A stretch of DNA of 64,000 nt from Draconibacterium mangrovi (lineage in GTDB: Bacteria > Bacteroidota > Bacteroidia > Bacteroidales > Prolixibacteraceae), in the NCBI RefSeq assembly GCF_010586825.1, contig NZ_JAAAGB010000005.1, positions 186,001-250,000 of the forward strand, read 5' to 3'. The translations under genes were made by a program, and so were the position numbers. The notes beneath the pieces were generated by a model that did no database searches, had not been told where the DNA came from, and worked only from the letters and a program-made list of their open reading frames with translations. Shown one piece after another: positions 55,709-63,950 of this stretch (within the stretch, counting starts at the first letter, position 1; every line of letters begins with the position of its first letter).

Positions 55709-56344
55709 ATGGATGTAAGAGAAAAAATATTGTCAACGGCAACAGAAGAGTTTTTAAAAAATGGCATAAAATGTATGTCGGTGCAAAAGCTTGTGGAGCC
55801 ACTCGGAATTTCAACAAAAACATTTTACAAGTATTTCAAGAATAAAGAGGAACTACTTGAGGAGGTTTTGACATCGCTTTACATTCAGCAGTTTAAGGTA
55901 TTAAAAGAAGACTCGAACACCGAGAATCCGATTCATCTGTTATTGCAAATCTGGTCGACGGCTTTTCTGCGCGAGAATAATGTGAATTATCAATTCTACA
56001 ACGATTTGCAGTACTACTATCCTGAAGTTGAAAGCAGAGTTGAAAGAAAGGTGGGAGAGGATTTCTGGACAGAGTTTCGGCAGCTGATAAACAGGGGAAT
56101 TGAAAATGATCTATTTCTGAAAAACAGCCAGCCGGATGTGGTATTGGAAGCCATTTCTGTGCTGTACTCCGTTGCTGTAAAAACCGAACAATTCGGGAAG
56201 TTTGGATTGTCTCCTAAAATCATTTTTCAGAATACCCTGGCTGTTCTTATTCGCGGAATTTGCACTGCCAAAGGTCTTGATGATTTCGAAAAATATAATC
56301 AATCAATTTTTGCTAATAACCAGAGTTCGATAACATCAAATTGA
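55709..56344 (+). CDS. TetR/AcrR family transcriptional regulator
   Basis: 211 aa. The N-terminal HTH of TetR proteins covers about 5-50: EKILSTATEEFLKNG, then MSVQKLVEPLGISTKTFYKYFKNKEELLEEVL, where the recognition helix is ISTKTFYKYF (about 33-43). The C-terminal all-helical half binds an unknown ligand. The start at 55709 is directly after the palindromic array at 55634-55703, which leaves almost no leader. It lies between the esterase/MBL unit and the small-protein-GH3 pair (24 nt to the next start), so it may control either. No efflux pump gene, the most common TetR target, is nearby. Confidence 0.9.
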   Translation: MDVREKILSTATEEFLKNGIKCMSVQKLVEPLGISTKTFYKYFKNKEELLEEVLTSLYIQQFKVLKEDSNTENPIHLLLQIWSTAFLRENNVNYQFYNDLQYYYPEVESRVERKVGEDFWTEFRQLINRGIENDLFLKNSQPDVVLEAISVLYSVAVKTEQFGKFGLSPKIIFQNTLAVLIRGICTAKGLDDFEKYNQSIFANNQSSITSN

Positions 56345-56368
56345 ATTATAAATTTTAAAACTAAACTT

Positions 56369-56740
56369 ATGAAAACGATGAAAATTCTTTTGACGTCTTT
56401 ATTTTTTCTTGCCGTTACATTCGCAACAATGGCACAGGATACAACTACTGATTATTTTGCCGGCGACTGGAACGTTATGGTGAAAGGTACTCCAAACGGT
56501 GATGCGGAAATGGTGATGCATCTGGAGCGGGTTGATGGAAAACTTGTTGGCGAAATGCGGGTGGAAGGTCTTGATCCATCGAAGTTTCGTGATGTTACGG
56601 AAAAAGAAACGGAAATTACAGTTTCTTATTTCGCGATGGGATACGATATAAGTATAAACCTGAAAAAGGTTGATGAGAATAACCTGAAAGGAAGTTTATT
56701 GGGCATGTTTGATGCAACCGGCGAAAGAAAATTGGACTAG
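56369..56740 (+). CDS. Small secreted protein of unknown function
   Basis: 123 aa with a Sec signal peptide (about 1-22, cleavage after TMA). The mature part of about 100 residues is predicted beta-rich: YFAGDWNVMVKGTPNGDAEMVM, then LVGEMRVEG, and finally LKGSLLGMFDATGERK. This pattern (a W near the start, alternating strands) recalls small lipocalin-like or calycin proteins seen in Bacteroidetes, but I cannot assign a family. It lies between tetR (24 nt) and the BglX-like GH3 (39 nt), so all three are probably one transcript. No catalytic residues are evident. Confidence 0.7.
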   Translation: MKTMKILLTSLFFLAVTFATMAQDTTTDYFAGDWNVMVKGTPNGDAEMVMHLERVDGKLVGEMRVEGLDPSKFRDVTEKETEITVSYFAMGYDISINLKKVDENNLKGSLLGMFDATGERKLD

Positions 56741-56779
56741 TTGTTTCAATTCGATAAATAATATAGAACACTGAAACTT

Positions 56780-59083
56780 ATGAGAAAAATAGCACAAAAG
56801 CGTGTTGCTCACATTTTAAAAACAGTACTTTTCTCTGTACTTCTCCTATCGTTTCTGACTGGGGCGGCCCAGGATACGGAAATGGATAAATTTGTTGACG
56901 ACCTGATGTCGAAAATGACCTTGCAGGAAAAACTGGGACAGATCAATTTATCATCCGGAAATGTCGGTGCTATTCTTGCTGGCGGCGGAGGTCTGGAGGA
57001 ATCCATAAAGAAAGGCGAAATCGGTGCAACCGGCGGTTTTACGTTTGGAGCCATAAAAGGTTCGCAGGAGGCTGCTCAGGAATCGCGTTTAAAAATCCCC
57101 TTACTTATTGGTTTAGACGTGATTCATGGTCACACAACAATTTTTCCAATCCCGCTGGGTTTGTCGTGTACCTGGAATACACAGCTGATCGAAAAAAGTG
57201 CGCGTATTGCCGCTACCGAAGCCAGTGCTTCAGGAGTTTGCTGGACCTACTCGCCAATGGTTGACATTTCACGTGATCCACGTTGGGGACGCGTTTCTGA
57301 AGGATCGGGCGAAGATCCATGGTGGGGGGCGCAGGTAGCAAAAGCCATGATTCGTGGTTACCAGGGCGACGACCTTTCAAAAAGTAATACGATAATGGCT
57401 TGTGTGAAACACTTTGCGTTATATGGTGCTGCCGAAGCCGGTCGCGATTATAACACGGTTGACATGGGACATTTGACCATGTTCAATCATTATTTGCCGC
57501 CTTACAAAGCCGCTTTCGATGAAGGAGCAGGTAGTGCGATGTCGTCATTTAATGTAATCGACAATGTGCCGGCAACAGGAAACAAGTGGTTAATGACAGA
57601 GGTACTTCGAAATCAGTGGGAATTTGATGGTTTTGTAGTTACTGATTATACCGCTATAAACGAAATGACTAACCATGGTTTGGGAGATTTAAAAGCGGTT
57701 TCCGCTCTTGCATTAAAAGCCGGAATCGACATGGATATGCAAGGTGATGGCTTTATCGGAACATTGGAAGAATCATTAAATGATGGTTCGGTTACAATGG
57801 CTGATATTGACAGGGCTTGTAAATTGGTTTTGGAAGCCAAATACAAACTGGGATTGTTTGATAATCCTTACAACTATTTGGATGAAAGTCGTGCCGCAAA
57901 AGAATTGTTAGCGCCGGAACATTTGGCTGCTGCTCGCGAAATTGCAGCTCATTCAATGGTTCTGTTGAAAAACGAGAACCAAACTTTACCACTGAGAAAG
58001 GAAGGAAAAATAGCAGTTGTAGGGCCACTGGCTACTGCCAAAGCTGATTTGTTGGGCGCCTGGGTGATGGTTCGCGAAGAAAGTGTGATCTCTTCAGTTG
58101 TTGAAGGAATTAAAAATGTTGGTGGCGAGAACGTGGAAGTGGTTACCGCAAAAGGAGCTAATATAACCGATGATCCTTATTTGAAACAAGGTTTGGTATC
58201 GCCGTACGCAGCTTACATGGGAGTAAAAATGGAAGAAGAAACCCGCACTGCGCAGGAAATGATTGATGAGGCACTGGAAGTTTCGTCGGACGCAGATGTA
58301 ATTGTTGCGGTTTTGGGCGAGTCGGCTGCCATGTCAGGAGAAGCTTCAAGCCGTGCCGATATTAGCATTCCCGAAAGTCAGCGCGATTTGTTAAAGGCGC
58401 TATTAAAAACAGAAAAGCCGGTGGTTTTGGTTTTGGTAAATGGTCGTCCGCTTACCATTCAGTGGGAAAGCGAAAATGTACCTGCAATTCTGGAAGCCTG
58501 GGCACCGGGCTCAGCGGGCGGAAATGCCATTGCAGATGTATTGTTTGGCGACTACAATCCTGCAGGAAAACTGACCATGACCTTCCCGCGCAGTGTAGGA
58601 CAAATTCCGGTTTATTACAATTCTTTAAATACAGGCCGCCCTTTCGATGCGGTTAATAAGTTTACATCGAAATACCTCGATATTCCAAATGATCCACTCT
58701 TTCCTTTCGGTTATGGTTTAAGTTATACAACCTTTGAGTACGGTGATATTCGTTTGAACAAAACAGCGCTTAATGGTGAGGAAAAATTGCTCGCAACAGT
58801 AACGTTAACCAATACCGGCGACAAAGCAGGCGAGGAAGTTGTTCAATTGTATATTGGCGATCCGGTGGCCAGCATTTCGCGCCCGGTAAAAGAACTGAAA
58901 AACTTTCAGAAAGTGATGCTTCAGCCGGGTGAGAAAAAAGATGTAACTTTTGAAGTTACCACAGAAGATTTAAAATTCTATAATTCTGATCTGAATTATG
59001 ATTGGGAATCTGGCGAATTTAAGCTATTCATTGGAACATCATCGGCTGATGTTAAGACATCATCTTTTGTTTGGAATAAATAA
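56780..59083 (+). CDS. bglX: GH3 beta-glucosidase, BglX-like
   Basis: 767 aa with a Sec signal peptide (about 1-31). The TIM barrel (about 36-360) opens with FVDDLMSKMTLQEKLGQI and has KHF at 210-212 and the nucleophile D289 in VVTDYTAI. The alpha/beta domain (about 385-620) contains the SGEASSR motif that carries the acid/base in BglX-type enzymes. A fibronectin III-like domain (about 665-760) ends the chain. It is a different GH3 branch from the two at the left end of the window. Expected action is exo-hydrolysis of beta-linked gluco-oligosaccharides in the periplasm; it could supply the beta-glucosidase missing from the xyloglucan locus. A terminator follows. Confidence 0.92.
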   Translation: MRKIAQKRVAHILKTVLFSVLLLSFLTGAAQDTEMDKFVDDLMSKMTLQEKLGQINLSSGNVGAILAGGGGLEESIKKGEIGATGGFTFGAIKGSQEAAQESRLKIPLLIGLDVIHGHTTIFPIPLGLSCTWNTQLIEKSARIAATEASASGVCWTYSPMVDISRDPRWGRVSEGSGEDPWWGAQVAKAMIRGYQGDDLSKSNTIMACVKHFALYGAAEAGRDYNTVDMGHLTMFNHYLPPYKAAFDEGAGSAMSSFNVIDNVPATGNKWLMTEVLRNQWEFDGFVVTDYTAINEMTNHGLGDLKAVSALALKAGIDMDMQGDGFIGTLEESLNDGSVTMADIDRACKLVLEAKYKLGLFDNPYNYLDESRAAKELLAPEHLAAAREIAAHSMVLLKNENQTLPLRKEGKIAVVGPLATAKADLLGAWVMVREESVISSVVEGIKNVGGENVEVVTAKGANITDDPYLKQGLVSPYAAYMGVKMEEETRTAQEMIDEALEVSSDADVIVAVLGESAAMSGEASSRADISIPESQRDLLKALLKTEKPVVLVLVNGRPLTIQWESENVPAILEAWAPGSAGGNAIADVLFGDYNPAGKLTMTFPRSVGQIPVYYNSLNTGRPFDAVNKFTSKYLDIPNDPLFPFGYGLSYTTFEYGDIRLNKTALNGEEKLLATVTLTNTGDKAGEEVVQLYIGDPVASISRPVKELKNFQKVMLQPGEKKDVTFEVTTEDLKFYNSDLNYDWESGEFKLFIGTSSADVKTSSFVWNK

Positions 59084-59119
59084 AATTCACTGGAATTTAA
59101 TGACATAAATGAAAACATG

Positions 59120-59147
59120 AAAGGAGCTAAAGCTCCTTTTTGTTTTT
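59120..59147 (+). terminator. Rho-independent terminator after the BglX-like gene
   Basis: AAAGGAGCT pairs with AGCTCCTTT (59120-59128 / 59131-59139), followed by TTGTTTTT. In practice the stem would open to a larger loop. It is 37 nt after the stop codon. Confidence 0.85.
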
Positions 59148-59183
59148 ATTACAATAAGCTGTCTCATTTGCTCGAAGTATTTG

Positions 59184-59191
59184 TATATTTG
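59184..59191 (+). promoter_or_regulatory. Bacteroidetes -7 promoter box of the serine hydrolase gene
   Basis: TATATTTG matches TAnnTTTG exactly, downstream of a terminator and 75 nt before the next start codon. A TTTG at 59167-59170 is nearer than the usual -33 distance. Confidence 0.45.
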
Positions 59192-59265
59192 GCTGAATAA
59201 AATAAAAACCAGGTAATACGAGTCCTGAGCCTAATCGCAAAACGGGCTATAAAAAATTTAAACCG

Positions 59266-60558
59266 ATGAAAAAGGTCACACTACTTTTTACTTTACTACT
59301 ATTCATTTTTGGTTTGTCAAATGCACAAACCAGCTCTATCTTAAAGTCGCACAAACTGGAACAAATGCCTCCGGAAAGCGCCGGTATTTCTGTTGAGCGT
59401 TTAGCACGAATCGATAAAATGTGTGAAGAGGAAGTTGCCAATGGTAATCTCCCGGGAATTGTGTCGTTGGTTGCACGTAACGGAAAGATCGTTCACTGGA
59501 AAGCATACGGAGTTGCCAACGCTGCCGGAGATAAAATGGAACGCGATGCTATTTTCCGTATCGCTTCGCAAACAAAAGCCATTACATCAACAGCAGTAAT
59601 GATGCTGTGGGAGGAAGGCAAATTTCAACTTGATGATCCGATTTCGAAATACATTCCTGAGTTTAAAGGTCAGCAGGTTCTTACCAATTTCAGATACATC
59701 GACACTACCTGGACAGGAGTACCTGTAAAAAATGAAATTACCATTCGTCATTTGTTATCGCATACTTCGGGGATTGGTTATGGCGTAATAGATAGCGATG
59801 AACGTTTTCAGATGTTATACAAAAAAGCCGGAGTGACCGACCTGTTTACCACGGAAAATATTACGATTGAAGAGAGTGTGAAAAAACTGGCGAAAATGCC
59901 TTTGCATCACGAACCTGGTGCGCAGTTTACTTACAGCGAAGGATTGGATGTGTTGGGATATTTCATCGAGATCGTTTCGGGAATGCCATTCGATAAGTAC
60001 CTGAAAACACATATTTTCGATCCGCTGGAAATGGAAGACACCTGGTTTTACCAGCCCAAAAACAATATCGATCGTGTAGTTGATGTTCAGCACCCGGTTA
60101 ACGGTGGATGGGAAAAATATCCGGTAACTTTTTACGATACCGATTACCCCGTAAAAGGAGCCAAAACATTTTTCTCGGGAGGAGCCGGTTTGTCCAGCAC
60201 TGCAAAAGACTATGCCATTTTTCTGCAGATGTACCTAAACGGTGGAGAATATAACGGAGTGCGTTTGTTGAGCCGGACCACAGTCGATCTTATTCTTTCG
60301 AATCAGATTGGTGAAGTTTGGGGTGATTCCGATACTAAATTCGGGTTGGCTTTTGAGCTGTTAACAGCAAAAGGACAGCATAAAGGCGGTATGGGAAGCA
60401 TGGGAACTTTTAACTGGGGTGGTTACTTTAATACCCAGTATTTTGCCGATCCTGAAGAAAACGTAATTGGTATAATTATGAAACAAACACAAGGTCCGGT
60501 TAACGATGTTACCGGTTGGAAATTTCGCCAGTTGGTATTTCAAACCATTGATGATTAG
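59266..60558 (+). CDS. Secreted beta-lactamase/transpeptidase-fold serine hydrolase
   Basis: 430 aa with a Sec signal peptide (about 1-20). The class C beta-lactamase/penicillin-binding-like fold is complete: S101-x-x-K104 in ASQTK, Y223 in TYSEG (Tyr-Ser-Glu instead of the usual Tyr-x-Asn), and an H-K-G-G motif in place of KTG (about 375-378). Such variants are common among esterases and D-aminopeptidases of this fold, so an esterase is more likely than antibiotic resistance. It has its own candidate promoter and terminator and is not clearly tied to the GH3 gene before it. In a region rich in esterases, a carbohydrate-ester role is possible but unproven. Confidence 0.85.
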   Translation: MKKVTLLFTLLLFIFGLSNAQTSSILKSHKLEQMPPESAGISVERLARIDKMCEEEVANGNLPGIVSLVARNGKIVHWKAYGVANAAGDKMERDAIFRIASQTKAITSTAVMMLWEEGKFQLDDPISKYIPEFKGQQVLTNFRYIDTTWTGVPVKNEITIRHLLSHTSGIGYGVIDSDERFQMLYKKAGVTDLFTTENITIEESVKKLAKMPLHHEPGAQFTYSEGLDVLGYFIEIVSGMPFDKYLKTHIFDPLEMEDTWFYQPKNNIDRVVDVQHPVNGGWEKYPVTFYDTDYPVKGAKTFFSGGAGLSSTAKDYAIFLQMYLNGGEYNGVRLLSRTTVDLILSNQIGEVWGDSDTKFGLAFELLTAKGQHKGGMGSMGTFNWGGYFNTQYFADPEENVIGIIMKQTQGPVNDVTGWKFRQLVFQTIDD

Positions 60559-60589
60559 CGCTTAAAAGAAAGCCGAAAATATAAATTTG

Positions 60590-60637
60590 AAAAGCAGTAA
60601 ACAGATCTCTTGAAAGGTCTTTTTACTGCTTTTTTTA
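60590..60637 (+). terminator. Rho-independent terminator after the serine hydrolase gene
   Basis: 12-bp outer stem (60590-60601 with 60622-60633) extended by a weaker inner helix, ending in a long T-run. It lies 32 nt after the stop. Confidence 0.88.
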
Positions 60638-60697
60638 TGGGTATAACATCCGTTTTTCGATTATTAAACAACTTGTTAAGTGCGTGTTAACACTTCT

Positions 60698-60728
60698 TTC
60701 GTTGTACATATTGTTCATTTAAATTTGT
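60698..60728 (+). promoter_or_regulatory. Promoter of the PQQ-propeller gene
   Basis: TAAATTTG (60721-60728) is an exact TAnnTTTG box; TTTCG (60698-60702) lies 18 bp upstream and approximates the TTTG -33 element. The start codon is 46 nt downstream. A TTGTACAT direct repeat (60703 and 60726) overlaps the box and could bind a regulator. Confidence 0.5.
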
Positions 60729-60774
60729 ACATTTATAAGCAAAACAACCGAAATTAACTGTAATTCAATTCCTT

Positions 60775-62130
60775 ATGAAACAAATGTTCAAAATTTTAAG
60801 GGGTATTTCTCCTTTCTTTCTATTCTTCTTTATGCTGTCGGCCTGTTCCACAAACGAGTGGCCTCAGTTATATGGCCCAAACTCGAATATGGTGATCCAA
60901 ACGGATGGGTTACCAACTGAGTGGAATGATAGTTTAAACGTAAAGTGGACTGCCGATCTGGAAGGTGAAGGCTGGTCGTCGCCAATTGTACTGGGGGATA
61001 AAATTTTTATTTCATCATCGGTATTGATAAAAGAAGCTGAAAAACCCGAACCTAAAGAGGAGGCCCAACCACAAGACGGGCAACCGGCTCCGGTAGATAA
61101 GAGCTACGAGACAGCCATTTATCGCTGGCAACTCAGTTGTTTGGATGCGAAAACCGGAAAACAACTTTGGAAACAGGTTTCTTTTGAAGGCAATCCGCGA
61201 ATTAACAAGCATGTTGGAAGTACCTATGCCTGCGAAACGCCGGTAACTAATGGAAAATATGTTTACGCTTACTACGGAATGGTTGGAGTGTATTGTTACG
61301 ATTTAAGTGGAAACCTGATCTGGACAAAAGATCTTGGAGCTTATCCTACTTTAAACGGATGGGGAACAGGAGCTTCGCCGGTAGTTTATAACGGACTGCT
61401 TTATGTTTTGGTTGATAACGAAGAAAGCTCGTTTTTAGTGGCACTTGATGCGGCAAACGGCGAAGAAAAATGGAAGATAAACCGCGACGAAACAACCAAC
61501 TACTCAACACCAGTGATCTGGAAAAATGTAACTGGTACCGAGCTGGTTGTAATGGGTAAAACAGCTCGTTCGTACAATCCTGAAACCGGCGACCTGATCT
61601 GGCAGATCAATGCCGGTGGTAATTTTGCAATTCCTACTCCCGTTTTTGATGAGGAATTTATTTATTTCGGAAATGCCGGAGGACCACAACAAACAACATC
61701 TTTATTTGCCGTTAAGGCCGGAGCAAAAGGCGATATTTCTTTGCAGGATGGAGAAACATCAAATGAATGGGTAGCTTGGTCGAATGCGAACACCGGTATT
61801 TCAAATCCATCGCCGGTTCTTTATAACGGAATGATTTACGTTTTATCAAGCAGAGGTGGTGATATAAGTTGTGTTAATGCAGCAACCGGTGAAGTTTTGT
61901 ACCAGAAAAAAGTGGAAAAAGTTGGTGCGTGTTGGGCTTCACCATGGATTAATAACGACAATTTATATTTTTACGATGAACGCGGAATAACACGCGTTGT
62001 AAAAACCGGAAGCGAGTTTGAAGTTTTAGGCGAAAACAAGCTGGACGATAAATTCTGGGCATCGGTAGTACCAACTTCAGATGCTTATGTTTTTAAAGGT
62101 GTAGAAAAGATCTACTGTGTAGGATTATAA
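60775..62130 (+). CDS. PQQ-like beta-propeller lipoprotein
   Basis: 451 aa. The lipobox LSAC puts the lipid on C24. The mature protein is a PQQ-type beta-propeller built from repeats of the form D-A-x-T/N-G-x-x-x-W (for example CLDAKTGKQLWK, ALDAANGEEKWK, YNPETGDLIWQ, CVNAATGEVLYQ). A Lys/Glu/Pro-rich insertion sits at about 85-105. No calcium or PQQ-contact residues of alcohol dehydrogenases are apparent, so it is probably a structural or binding propeller related to BamB-type or uncharacterised Bacteroidetes proteins. It stands alone between terminators; the role is unknown. Confidence 0.85.
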   Translation: MKQMFKILRGISPFFLFFFMLSACSTNEWPQLYGPNSNMVIQTDGLPTEWNDSLNVKWTADLEGEGWSSPIVLGDKIFISSSVLIKEAEKPEPKEEAQPQDGQPAPVDKSYETAIYRWQLSCLDAKTGKQLWKQVSFEGNPRINKHVGSTYACETPVTNGKYVYAYYGMVGVYCYDLSGNLIWTKDLGAYPTLNGWGTGASPVVYNGLLYVLVDNEESSFLVALDAANGEEKWKINRDETTNYSTPVIWKNVTGTELVVMGKTARSYNPETGDLIWQINAGGNFAIPTPVFDEEFIYFGNAGGPQQTTSLFAVKAGAKGDISLQDGETSNEWVAWSNANTGISNPSPVLYNGMIYVLSSRGGDISCVNAATGEVLYQKKVEKVGACWASPWINNDNLYFYDERGITRVVKTGSEFEVLGENKLDDKFWASVVPTSDAYVFKGVEKIYCVGL

Positions 62131-62154
62131 TAAGAACCATGACAATTGATAATA

Positions 62155-62184
62155 AAAAAGCCTCGCAATTCTGCGAGGCTTTTT
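62155..62184. terminator. Bidirectional terminator between the propeller gene and dps
   Basis: Perfect 13-bp stem AAAAAGCCTCGCA (62155-62167) with its complement (62172-62184), loop ATTC, with A-runs upstream and T-runs downstream. It serves both converging genes. Confidence 0.93.
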
Positions 62185-62204
62185 GTTTTTTCTATCTTGA
62201 TGTA

Positions 62205-62651
62205 TTATGCCAGGAATGATTCCAGCATCCAAATTTCTTTTTCAGTATGTCCGATCCAGTCGCTCATCAATGAGGCGGTACCTTCGTCGTTGTTTTCTCC
62301 GGCAACTTCAAGAATTTCGGTAAAGCTATTCAGGAAGTATTTCTGGCTTTCCAAAACACTGTTTACAGCTGGTTTTGCTTCCGAAACGTTGGCTACTACA
62401 TCCAGTTTCGCGGTTTTTAAGTAGTCTTCGAAAGTGTGCAACGGCTGACCACCCAACATTAAAATACGTTCTGCAATTTCATCTACAACATCAGAAGCCT
62501 GGTTGTAATACTCTTCAAAACGGGCGTGTAATGCGAAGAACAATTGTCCTTTAATGTTCCAGTGTAATCCGCGAAGGTTTTGATAATGAATTTGATAATC
62601 TGCTAGTAACTGATTCAATTTCTCTACTGTAATTTGATTTTTTGCTTTCAT
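62205..62651 (-). CDS. dps: Dps family DNA-protecting ferritin-like protein
   Basis: 148 aa, four-helix ferritin-like protein with no signal peptide. The Dps ferroxidase pattern is present with exact spacing: H30 in HWNIKG, H42, E46 (Asp in E. coli Dps), D57 and E61 in DVVDEIAERIL. The dodecamer oxidises iron with hydrogen peroxide and stores it, and some members coat DNA. The protein lacks the Lys-rich N-terminal tail of E. coli Dps, so DNA binding may be weak. It is divergent from an OxyR-type gene, the usual peroxide-controlled arrangement in Bacteroides. Confidence 0.93.
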   Translation of the reverse strand: MKAKNQITVEKLNQLLADYQIHYQNLRGLHWNIKGQLFFALHARFEEYYNQASDVVDEIAERILMLGGQPLHTFEDYLKTAKLDVVANVSEAKPAVNSVLESQKYFLNSFTEILEVAGENNDEGTASLMSDWIGHTEKEIWMLESFLA

Positions 62652-62722
62652 AATATGTAATTTTTAATTTATTAAACTTTGTTGTTTTAATTCGTTGTTT
62701 TGTTTCTTTCAACACTTCAAAG

Positions 62723-62772
62723 ATACTATTAGTAGTATTTATTATATTTATGGCATTATTAGTAATACTTAT
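62723..62772. promoter_or_regulatory. Candidate OxyR operator in the dps-oxyR gap
   Basis: A perfect inverted repeat ATACTA-TTAG-TAGTAT (62723-62738) and a TATTAGTAATA palindrome (62757-62767) are embedded in an 18-bp direct repeat (62725-62742 and 62755-62772; 3 mismatches) with a 30-bp period, about three helical turns. The right copy ends 4 nt before the OxyR start codon. Its A+T-rich, spaced-dyad layout fits OxyR binding on one DNA face, but the half-sites do not follow the E. coli consensus closely. Confidence 0.6.
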
Positions 62773-62775
62773 GCT

Positions 62776-63717
62776 ATGAATATTGCACAACTTGAGTATC
62801 TGAAAGAGTTATATGTGTTCGGATCGTTTTCTTTGGCCGCCGACCGGCTGGGAGTTACACAGCCCGCATTAAGTCTGCAAATACAGAAACTGGAAGAGGA
62901 ACTGGAATTTAAATTGATCGACCGCACAAAACGGCCATTTCAATTTACCGATGAGGGGAAGGTGTTTTACGAGAAGTCGCTGGAGATTTTAAAGCAGATC
63001 GAGGCGTTAAAACAAATCTCAATTAATATCAGCGAAGAAGTAAGTGGTAACCTGAAAGTTGGTATAATTCCAACACTGGCTCCTTACCTGGTTCCGCTTT
63101 TTATTCATCAATTAGGTAAAGATTATCCGGCTTTGCAACTGGAAATTTACGAGCTAAAAACAGAAGAAATTATTGATAATATCAAAATGGGTGATATCGA
63201 TTGTGGTATTATTTCTACCCCGGTTTCGGCAACAAATATCTCGATAACGCCACTGTTTTACGAACGTTTTTATGCCTACTTGTCCGAAGATCATCCCTTG
63301 TTTGAACAGGATTCCATTGATATTAAATCAATCAACCGGGAAGATATCTGGTACCTTGAAGAGGGGAACTGTTTTCAGAACCAGGTCAACTCGATTTGTC
63401 AGATCAACCCGCAAAAGAAAAACAAACAATCATTGGTGTATCACAGTAATTCTATCGAATCGTTACGGCGTATTGTGGAGAACAAAAGCGGTCTGACATT
63501 TATTCCCGAGTTGGCCACTATAAATATTCCGGCCGAGCAGGAAGAGCTGATCAAAGAAATTGTGCCAAATGAACCCGTTCGCGAAATCAGCCTGATAACT
63601 GCCAAACGTTTTGCGAAAGAAAGGCAGGTTAATGCTTTGCAGGAGGTAATAAAAAGCAGTATTCCGGCGCGTATGCTTCAACAACCTGAAGGGGGAATTA
63701 TGGATACACTCATATGA
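62776..63717 (+). CDS. oxyR: OxyR-type LysR hydrogen-peroxide regulator
   Basis: 313 aa from the ATG at 62776. An upstream in-frame start at 62695 would run through the operator and add 27 hydrophobic, non-homologous residues, so it is rejected. The LysR HTH is at about 1-60 (QLEYLKELYVFGSFSLAADRLGVTQPALS). The redox pair C199 and C208 has the same residue numbers and 8-residue spacing as in E. coli OxyR (GNCFQNQVNSIC), so peroxide sensing by disulfide formation is well supported. The target is the divergent dps gene and itself. The protein ends shortly before the 42-bp repeat region. Confidence 0.93.
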   Translation: MNIAQLEYLKELYVFGSFSLAADRLGVTQPALSLQIQKLEEELEFKLIDRTKRPFQFTDEGKVFYEKSLEILKQIEALKQISINISEEVSGNLKVGIIPTLAPYLVPLFIHQLGKDYPALQLEIYELKTEEIIDNIKMGDIDCGIISTPVSATNISITPLFYERFYAYLSEDHPLFEQDSIDIKSINREDIWYLEEGNCFQNQVNSICQINPQKKNKQSLVYHSNSIESLRRIVENKSGLTFIPELATINIPAEQEELIKEIVPNEPVREISLITAKRFAKERQVNALQEVIKSSIPARMLQQPEGGIMDTLI

Positions 63718-63791
63718 TTCTTCGTGAAAATTTTGATTTCCACCTTCTCGCAGCTTTGAAACACTAAAGCCACAAAAATTTCTTGTTTGTT

Positions 63792-63950
63792 GCAGCAGTG
63801 CGGGAAGGTCGCCACACTATTTTTTTACTTGCCGCAGCCGTGCGACAAGCGAGCCAACAAGTTTTTTTGCTCGCCGCAGTTGTGCGACAAGCGAGCCAAC
63901 AAGTTTGCTGGCTAATTGCACGGCTGCAGGAAGCCTGTAATCAGCGAGTT
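63792..63950. repeat. 42-bp tandem repeat array
   Basis: Two near-identical units of 42 bp start at 63831 and 63873, flanked by decayed units in register (about 63792 and 63918). Each unit has a GCCGCAG...GTGCGACAAGCGAGCCAACAAG core. The last decayed unit also contains an inverted form (GCACGGCTGCAG, 63918-63929). The 42-bp period keeps a frame open with a 14-residue repeat (AAVVRQASQQV...), but that frame lacks an ATG and is not called as a gene. The rest of 63718-64000 shows no gene. Confidence 0.8.

Noticed and set aside
59266-60558. Antibiotic-resistance beta-lactamase
   Set aside because: Altered second and third motifs and the glycan-related context favour an esterase or peptidase of the same fold.
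62695-62775. 27-residue N-terminal extension of OxyR
   Set aside because: It would translate the operator region; homology to LysR proteins begins exactly at the ATG at 62776.
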